Below the pieces are notes generated by a model. The model made no database searches, had not been told where the DNA came from, and saw only the letters and a list, made by a program, of their open reading frames with translations. From contig JBMUDS010000051.1 of NCBI GenBank assembly GCA_049459795.1, positions 1 through 5,098 on the forward strand: a stretch of DNA of 5,098 bases, given 5' to 3'. This document shows positions 1 to 4,061 of this stretch, piece after piece (position 1 is the first letter of the stretch; each line of letters starts with the position of its first letter). This DNA comes from SYAN01 sp049459795. Its GTDB lineage: Bacteria > Actinomycetota > Actinomycetes > Nanopelagicales > Nanopelagicaceae. The position numbers and the translations under genes were made by a program.

Positions 1-198
1 CGGCTTGATGGGCATGAAGGATTGCGTGCGAAGGTCGCGGAGTATGAGGCGCGATTGGGTGAGCGTGGACGAGTGTTGCTTCGTGCGTCGGGGACGGAGC
101 CTTTGGTGCGTGTGATGGTGGAGGCGTCGGAAGAGGCGGTGGCTTCGGAGATCGCGACGGCGCTCGCGGAGTTTGTTGCGGAGGCGTTGGGGGTTTAG
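1..198 (+). CDS. glmM: Phosphoglucosamine mutase, C-terminal end only
   Basis: This is the last 65 codons of an open frame that enters from the left edge and ends at TAG 196-198. GlmM converts glucosamine-6-phosphate to glucosamine-1-phosphate in the cytoplasm, on the path to UDP-GlcNAc. The visible part is the C-terminal phosphate-binding domain. The loop RASGTEPLVRVMVEA (about residues 29-43 of the fragment) is the hallmark of the alpha-D-phosphohexomutase superfamily, where Arg, Ser, Gly and Thr hold the substrate phosphate. It is preceded by LGERGRVLL and followed by an amphipathic alanine- and glutamate-rich helix, as in bacterial GlmM. The active-site serine and metal-binding domains lie outside the window. 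GC is high (about 64%). glmS on the same strand 3.9 kb downstream supports GlmM over other phosphohexomutases. The stop codon directly abuts the stop of the convergent gene at 199, so no separate terminator fits between them. Confidence 0.93.
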   Translation, partial: RLDGHEGLRAKVAEYEARLGERGRVLLRASGTEPLVRVMVEASEEAVASEIATALAEFVAEALGV

Positions 199-1542
199 TT
201 AGCGCTTCTTGAATCCCTTGGGGCAGGACTTTGTTGAGACCTTTTTGATCGTGGTTCCCTTGATGCACGTGAGCTTCTTTGAAGAGGTTGGTTTGGTAAC
301 TGTCTTTGTTGGTGTCGGTTGCACTGTGGGCTTTGCTTCTTCAGGTTTAGCCATCGAGATCTTCACCGCGGGGTTTGAATAGGTGAAGCCGTAGGCGCGA
401 AGGTCGATCCAGTCTTTGTCGGTGATGTAGTTCGCGGTCACGGTTGCGGTCTTCGACGTTCCGTCGCGGTAGACGACTTCGACTTTGGCGTAGCCGGTCG
501 CCTCTTGTGGCGCGATGCCCCACCATTCACGGGCAAGGCGGCCGCGGATCTTCAATTCGAGCCAACCATCGACGACGCTTCCATCCGGGTAGTAATGCGG
601 GGCAGCGACGTTGACGACGAGTTGTCTCTCTTTCGCATCCCACTCGATTCCTAGCTGACACCACCAGCCATTGGTTCCCATGACGACATCGGCGGCTTGC
701 GAGTTCGGGTTCTCGGATGAGAGGTAGGTGGCCATGTTGACGGCGATGAATGCGGCGTCAGCGCGGGCTTTCTCTTCGTTTCCGCCGTAGAGACCGTTGC
801 AACCCTTTGTGGAGTCAGGGAGCGGGAATCGTGAAGCGACTCCTTTGATGACGATGGTGTCATCAGTGCCGATGATTACGGATGGGTCTTTGCCGTTCGA
901 CGTGATCCATCGAGTGTATTTCTTCAAGTTCTTCGATTTGAGAGTGGTCTCGAAGAAGTAACCGACCGGAAGTGAGACACCATCACCTAGGCCAACAGGT
1001 GAGACATTGACTTGGACCGAACTGAGCATTCGAGCGACACCGACAGTTACTTGGTCCTTACCGTCGGAGAGTTTCACGCCTTCGGGCAGTCGCCAGACAG
1101 ATGAGAGGAAGCCGTTCGAATCGAAGTATGGATAATTGTCGATCTGTTCTTTCTGTGGGGTCTCCGCTTTCATCCAAAGCTGTTTGGTTTCGAATGGGTC
1201 GAAGGTGGGATCACCTATATAGGTGAGCGAACCCAGGTTCTTGTTGTCTTTGTCGTAGACGGTGATGCTTTGGACGCAATCGTTCATCGACCATTCTGGT
1301 TTGCAGGGAAGCCATTGGCCGAGACGGACATCGGTGAAGGATTGTTGTTGGAAACTAGCGTCGCGATTCCACCAATTCGGTAGCGATGGCCAAGGGAAAC
1401 CTTCGGAGTATGCGCGAGAGTCTTCGCTCCAGGCTTTGCCGGTGGGGTTTGCGAAGGAGGTGGATGGTGGGATCAATAGCGAGAAGACGAGAGCAAGAGT
1501 GATGAGGCAGGATCTGCCTGTCGATCGTAGACCTTGTTTCAT
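199..1542 (-). CDS. Secreted protein of unknown function, distal tandem paralog, with basic two-Cys C-terminal tail
   Basis: I do not recognise the family. The 447-residue product begins with a clear signal peptide: a basic n-region (K2, R6, R10), a hydrophobic core at about 13-26, and a probable signal peptidase I site after S-F-A at 31. The mature body (32-399) is rich in Trp, Gly and Asp, with motifs such as PWPSLPNWWNR (50-60), WLPC (77-80) and NGWWC (291-295). Four body cysteines (80, 89, 248, 295) are shared with the upstream paralog and could form two disulfides. A Pro/Thr/Lys linker (about 400-423) leads to a basic tail with C426 and C440 ending CPKGFKKR. There is no LPXTG motif or transmembrane segment after the signal peptide. 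The start follows the upstream gene's TAA with no gap and has an AAGAGG ribosome-binding site six bases upstream, so it is probably co-transcribed and translationally coupled. It is about 80% identical to its neighbour, indicating tandem duplication. Export is well supported; function is unknown. Confidence 0.9.
   Translation of the reverse strand: MKQGLRSTGRSCLITLALVFSLLIPPSTSFANPTGKAWSEDSRAYSEGFPWPSLPNWWNRDASFQQQSFTDVRLGQWLPCKPEWSMNDCVQSITVYDKDNKNLGSLTYIGDPTFDPFETKQLWMKAETPQKEQIDNYPYFDSNGFLSSVWRLPEGVKLSDGKDQVTVGVARMLSSVQVNVSPVGLGDGVSLPVGYFFETTLKSKNLKKYTRWITSNGKDPSVIIGTDDTIVIKGVASRFPLPDSTKGCNGLYGGNEEKARADAAFIAVNMATYLSSENPNSQAADVVMGTNGWWCQLGIEWDAKERQLVVNVAAPHYYPDGSVVDGWLELKIRGRLAREWWGIAPQEATGYAKVEVVYRDGTSKTATVTANYITDKDWIDLRAYGFTYSNPAVKISMAKPEEAKPTVQPTPTKTVTKPTSSKKLTCIKGTTIKKVSTKSCPKGFKKR
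233..294. repeat. 62-bp direct repeat, distal copy (C-terminal tail coding)
   Basis: These 62 bases are identical to 1577-1638, offset by exactly 1344 bp (the length of the distal gene). They encode the end of the Thr/Lys linker and the first half of the two-Cys tail. Other shared stretches in the two genes are clearly shorter, for example about 33 bp near 768-800 and about 30 bp near 1275-1304. Silent differences are frequent in the gene bodies, so the tail is conserved at DNA level beyond its surroundings. Confidence 0.85.
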
Positions 1543-2874
1543 TTAGCGCCTCTTGAAACCCTTTGGACACTTCTTCGTTGAGACCTTTTTGATCGTGGTT
1601 CCCTTGATGCACGTGAGCTTCTTTGAAGAGGTTGGTTTCGTCACTGTCTTTGTCGGTGTTGGTTGAACTGTGGGCTTAGCCTCTTCAGGTTTAGCCATTG
1701 AGATCTTGAGCGCGGGGCTCGAGTAAGTGAAGCCGTATGCGCGAAGGTCGATCCAGTCTTTGTCAGGGATGTAGGTGGCTGAGACCGTTGCGGTTTTCGA
1801 AGTGCCATCGGTGTAGGTGACTTCGACCTTCGCATAGCCGGTCGCTTCTTGTGGCGAGATGCCCCACCATTGGCGAGCAAGTCGTCCTTTGATCTTCAAT
1901 TCGAGCCAGCCATCGACCAAGGTTCCATCGGGGTAATAGTGTGGCGCTGCTACGTTGACGACGAGTTGGCGTTCCTTTGGATCCCAAGCCATTCCGTTGA
2001 AACACCACCAGCCGTTCGTTCCCATCACCACTTCGGCAGCTTGGTCGCTTGTGTTCTCAGAAGTGATGATGGTTGCAGCGTTGACGGCGATGAATGCGGC
2101 ATCTGCGCTGGCTTTCTCTTCGTTTCCGCCGTAGAGACCGTTACAACCTTGTTTTGAGTCAGGAACAGGGAAACGTGAGGTGACACCTTTGAATATGACC
2201 GTGTCATCGGCGCCGATCGTAATTGACGGGTCCTTACCGTTCGATGTCACCCAGCGTGTGTACTTCTTGAGGCCACGTGATTTGAGAGTCGTTTCGAAGA
2301 AGTAGCCGACGGGAAGTGAGACTCCTTCACGAAGTCCTTCCGGGGAGATATTGACTTGGACCGCGCCGAGCATTCGGGCGACGCTGATACCGACGAGATC
2401 CTTACCGTCCGAGAGTTTCAATCCGTCGGGGAGTTTCCATAGTCCGCTACCAAATCCGTTTGCATCGAAAGTCGCGTATCCCTCGATCATCTCTTTCGTA
2501 TCGGGGGTTGCTTGGGAGTCCCACTTTTGTCGAACTTCGAAGGGATCAAAGGTCGGTTCTTGGATGAATGTGAGGTCGCCAAGCTTCTTGTTCTCTTTGT
2601 CGTAGACGGTGACGCCTTGGATGCAATCGTTCATCGACCATTCTGGTTTGCATGGAAGCCATTGACCAAGTCGGACGTCAGTGAATGCTTGTTGTGGGTA
2701 CCAACTATCGGTTCGATTCCACCAATTCGGAAGTGATGGCCATGGCCAACCTTCGGAGTATGCGCGGGAATCTTCGTTCCATGCTTTGCCGGTCAAGTTC
2801 GCATGTGAAGTGGAAATCGGAATCAGTGATGATGCGATGAAGGCGAGAAGGAGTAAGAGTCGCTTGACTCGCAT
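1543..2874 (-). CDS. Secreted protein of unknown function, promoter-proximal tandem paralog, with basic two-Cys C-terminal tail
   Basis: The 443-residue product has the same architecture as its neighbour. It begins with a signal peptide (R2, K4, R5, then a hydrophobic core at 6-18) and a likely cleavage site after S-H-A at 25. The body (26-395) has cysteines at 75, 84, 244 and 291. A Pro/Thr/Lys linker follows (about 396-419), then a basic tail with C422 and C436 ending CPKGFKRR. I chose the start at 2874 because a perfect AGGAGG lies five bases upstream and the signal peptide begins at once. The frame stays open further up, with starts possible at 2919 or 3180, but these would place a long non-hydrophobic stretch before the signal peptide and lack a good ribosome-binding site. 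It is the first gene of a two-gene unit reading toward glmM. The role is not recognised. A surface or wall-associated location is inferred from the signal peptide, linker and tail. There is no catalytic motif I can name. Confidence 0.9.
   Translation of the reverse strand: MRVKRLLLLLAFIASSLIPISTSHANLTGKAWNEDSRAYSEGWPWPSLPNWWNRTDSWYPQQAFTDVRLGQWLPCKPEWSMNDCIQGVTVYDKENKKLGDLTFIQEPTFDPFEVRQKWDSQATPDTKEMIEGYATFDANGFGSGLWKLPDGLKLSDGKDLVGISVARMLGAVQVNISPEGLREGVSLPVGYFFETTLKSRGLKKYTRWVTSNGKDPSITIGADDTVIFKGVTSRFPVPDSKQGCNGLYGGNEEKASADAAFIAVNAATIITSENTSDQAAEVVMGTNGWWCFNGMAWDPKERQLVVNVAAPHYYPDGTLVDGWLELKIKGRLARQWWGISPQEATGYAKVEVTYTDGTSKTATVSATYIPDKDWIDLRAYGFTYSSPALKISMAKPEEAKPTVQPTPTKTVTKPTSSKKLTCIKGTTIKKVSTKKCPKGFKRR
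1549..1554 (-). promoter_or_regulatory. Ribosome-binding site of the distal paralog, inside the 3' end of the proximal gene
   Basis: AAGAGG on the minus strand, six bases before the ATG at 1542, lies within the last codons (Lys-Arg) of the upstream gene. With TAA directly abutting ATG, this suggests translational coupling. At the matching place in the distal gene (205-210) the bases are AAGAAG, and no minus-strand gene follows. Confidence 0.7.
1577..1638. repeat. 62-bp direct repeat, proximal copy (C-terminal tail coding)
   Basis: Partner of 233-294, identical over all 62 bases. It ends in the Thr-Lys-Pro linker region and begins just before the second tail cysteine. Either recent recombination between the tails or strong constraint on this segment would explain it. 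Confidence 0.85.
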
Positions 2875-2879
2875 CTTGG

Positions 2880-2885
2880 CCTCCT
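2880..2885 (-). promoter_or_regulatory. Shine-Dalgarno site deciding the start at 2874
   Basis: A perfect AGGAGG on the minus strand, five bases before the ATG at 2874. It favours this start over the in-frame upstream ATGs at 2919 and 3180, which have only weak purine stretches before them. Confidence 0.8.
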
Positions 2886-2975
2886 GGGTAGCGCGTGCGG
2901 CGGCGCGTGAATGAGGCATGTCTACTCTCGTGGGGCGCGGGAAGGAAGGGATACGGGTCGTCAAAGAGGCTTGAA

Positions 2976-2991
2976 AAGTGGTGAAGTGGTG
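2976..2991. repeat. Short tandem repeat, AAGTGGTG twice
   Basis: Two perfect adjacent copies of AAGTGGTG. The embedded GGTGAAGTG (2980-2988) recurs as GGTGAAATG at 3002-3010, 22 bp further on, and exactly at 4018-4026 in the glmS leader. It could be a regulator site; short length leaves chance open. Confidence 0.4.
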
Positions 2992-3034
2992 GGTTTGCTG
3001 AGGTGAAATGGAAAAACAGAGAGGTTTTGAGTGA

Positions 3035-3086
3035 CCACCCCGGCTATCGTAAGAAGAGAACCCAAGATCTCGTATCACCGGGGTGG
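3035..3086. repeat. 9-bp inverted repeat with a 34-nt loop (possible operator or RNA hairpin)
   Basis: The arms CCACCCCGG (3035-3043) and CCGGGGTGG (3078-3086) are perfectly complementary. An outer helix, AGGTT (3022-3026) with AACCT (3087-3091), can extend it across an 8-nt bulge on the left. Inside the loop, GAGA (3056-3059) can pair with TCTC (3068-3071). No T-run follows on either strand, so it is not a standard intrinsic terminator. Its place between divergent genes fits an operator or a leader structure of the minus-strand unit. Confidence 0.5.
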
Positions 3087-3205
3087 AACCTTTAACCGAA
3101 GCATACTTCCGACTCCTGCCCTCGTCAATTGAACTTGTCTTTTGTGGAGAAGTCCTATGTGCACAGAAGCGACTCTCCAAGATCCTTTTGATCCTCGATT
3201 ACGCC

Positions 3206-3211
3206 TATTTT
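3206..3211 (+). promoter_or_regulatory. Probable -10 box for a leaderless DUF3800 transcript
   Basis: TATTTT matches the TANNNT -10 pattern of actinobacterial promoters. Its last base lies seven bases before the ATG at 3218, so transcription would start at or next to the A of the start codon. No Shine-Dalgarno sequence precedes that ATG, as expected for a leaderless mRNA. No clear -35 is visible. Confidence 0.45.
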
Positions 3212-3217
3212 TCGCAA

Positions 3218-3871
3218 ATGTATTCAACCAGTGAGTCAGATTCCAGATCGTTATTCGTTTTCATAGACGAATCTGGAAATTTCGACTTCTCATCAAGTGG
3301 CACGGAGTATTTCGTCATGGCAGGAGCTTCTGTCTTGACGCCACTCTCAACATCTCAAGTCCTACAAGAACTCAAATATTCAATGCTGTCTACTGGACAT
3401 GATCTAATGAGTTTTCACGCGTCACAAGATCTCATATGGGTACGTGACCAGGTCATTAGTCAGATTTGTCTACTGAGAGGACTCAAGGTTCACGTAATAC
3501 ATGCGAAAAAAGCTCTTGTCCCAAATGCATTAAAGAGTAGCTATCACCTTCACAGCCACTTTGCGAGAGAGTTCATTCGTTTTTCACTGAGGGCTGTAGA
3601 AGTTGAGCAGGCGGATCAAGTTGTAGTGATTTTTGATCAGGCATTGAGTTCCAGTCAGCAAGGAGCTTTTCACGCAGCGATAAAATCTGAGATAAAGAGA
3701 TCTCAAAAACTATGTCGGATTTATTTCCACTCGATGAAGACCGATTTCAATGGTCAGATTGCGGACTACGTAGCCTGGGCAAAATTCAAACAACTGGAGC
3801 GAAGCGAAAGCCGTCCATGGAATTTCTTAATGAAATCACTTCAGCCCACAGAGCAGGTTTTATTCGGGTGA
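3218..3871 (+). CDS. DUF3800 family protein (putative RNase H-like fold)
   Basis: The 217-residue product matches the DUF3800 pattern from memory. It has an N-terminal strand with FIDESGNFDF (15-24), then GTEYFVMAG (28-36) and FHAS (66-69). A second strand VVVIFDQALS (135-144) and a C-terminal helix QIADYVAWAKF (180-190) follow. The acidic residues D17/E18, D140 and D183 sit where an RNase H-like fold would place metal ligands; this is an inference, and the family's biochemistry is not settled. The protein looks complete and cytoplasmic, with no signal peptide. The frame is open up to a GTG at 3083, but the extra 45 residues precede the family's usual start and lack a ribosome-binding site. 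I therefore chose the ATG at 3218, which a TATTTT box would serve as a leaderless start. GC is about 43%, well below both flanks, which suggests horizontal acquisition. Members often occur in variable regions and sometimes near defence genes, but no partner gene is present here. Confidence 0.82.
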   Translation: MYSTSESDSRSLFVFIDESGNFDFSSSGTEYFVMAGASVLTPLSTSQVLQELKYSMLSTGHDLMSFHASQDLIWVRDQVISQICLLRGLKVHVIHAKKALVPNALKSSYHLHSHFAREFIRFSLRAVEVEQADQVVVIFDQALSSSQQGAFHAAIKSEIKRSQKLCRIYFHSMKTDFNGQIADYVAWAKFKQLERSESRPWNFLMKSLQPTEQVLFG

Positions 3872-3930
3872 TGCTGAGTTGCCATGGTGCAGACATAAAA
3901 CCATTCACTGAGCAGGCGCCGAAGGTAGGT

Positions 3931-3942
3931 TTTTCGCGAAAA
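3931..3942. repeat. Perfect 12-bp palindrome TTTTCGCGAAAA
   Basis: A fully symmetric CGCG-centred palindrome between the DUF3800 gene and glmS. As RNA it would make only four A-U pairs around a 4-nt loop, too weak for a terminator, so a protein-binding site is the likelier reading. No second copy was seen in the window. Confidence 0.4.
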
Positions 3943-4004
3943 GGGCGGAAATTGCCGTAAAGCTCCGCTTGTAAACTAAGGCTCTCTTCGGCAGGTCAGA
4001 GAAG

Positions 4005-4023
4005 TTCACTTATAAGAGGTGAA
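4005..4023 (+). promoter_or_regulatory. Possible glmS promoter -10 (TATAAG) within a small hairpin
   Basis: TATAAG at 4011-4016 matches five of six bases of the -10 consensus and would give a leader of about 39 nt before glmS. The same spot forms a hairpin: TTCACTT (4005-4011) pairs with AGGTGAA (4017-4023), seven pairs including one G-U, around a 5-nt loop. A weaker 5-bp hairpin precedes it (3983-3987 with 3998-4002). No good -35 is present. The sequence does not resemble the glmS ribozyme core. Confidence 0.3.
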
Positions 4024-4050
4024 GTGCTCGATAACTGCCCCTAAAGTCTT

Positions 4051-4056
4051 GGGAGG
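4051..4056 (+). promoter_or_regulatory. Ribosome-binding site of glmS
   Basis: GGGAGG five bases before the ATG at 4062. It fixes the start so that Cys2 becomes the N-terminal nucleophile after methionine removal. Confidence 0.8.
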
Positions 4057-4061
4057 TCGCC

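Larger units (their letters stand above)
2875..3217. other. Divergent intergenic region with no supported gene
   Basis: This 343-bp stretch separates the minus-strand secreted pair from the plus-strand DUF3800 gene. Open frames cross it on both strands, as upstream extensions of both genes, but neither extension looks coding. It holds an 8-bp tandem repeat at 2976-2991, an inverted repeat at 3035-3086, and a 7-bp direct repeat GCGCGTG at 2891-2897 and 2903-2909. For the secreted pair, TACGAT on the minus strand (3046-3051) fits the TANNNT form of an actinobacterial -10 box, but no convincing -35 is present and the leader would be about 165 nt, so that promoter is uncertain. Base composition shifts from GC-rich near 2900 to about 43% by the DUF3800 gene. 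Confidence 0.6.

Noticed and set aside
1262..2914. Several open frames of 70-100 codons on the plus strand opposite the secreted genes
   Set aside because: They recur at matching places in both paralogs, have no ribosome sites or recognisable domains, and are explained by the codon pattern of the real genes on the other strand.
2875..3180. N-terminal extension of the proximal secreted protein to 2919 or 3180
   Set aside because: It would bury the signal peptide behind up to about 100 residues. The perfect AGGAGG before 2874 and the length match with the paralog favour the shorter form.
3083..3217. GTG start at 3083 adding 45 residues to the DUF3800 protein
   Set aside because: The family normally starts just before the FIDESG strand. 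The extension has no recognisable motif or ribosome-binding site, and its GTG lies inside the inverted repeat.
3712..3960. 82-codon plus-strand frame overlapping the end of the DUF3800 gene
   Set aside because: It is a different frame inside a well-supported gene and shows no domain. The DUF3800 C-terminus looks complete, so a frameshifted continuation is not needed.
3943..3970. Intrinsic terminator after the DUF3800 gene
   Set aside because: GCGGA and TCCGC can pair around a 14-nt loop, but the stem is short and no T-run follows.
3872..4061. glmS ribozyme in the glmS leader
   Set aside because: The leader length would fit and GGCGCC is present, but the conserved AGCGCCNGAACU core and the following pseudoknot elements are not seen, and the ribozyme is mainly a Firmicutes element.
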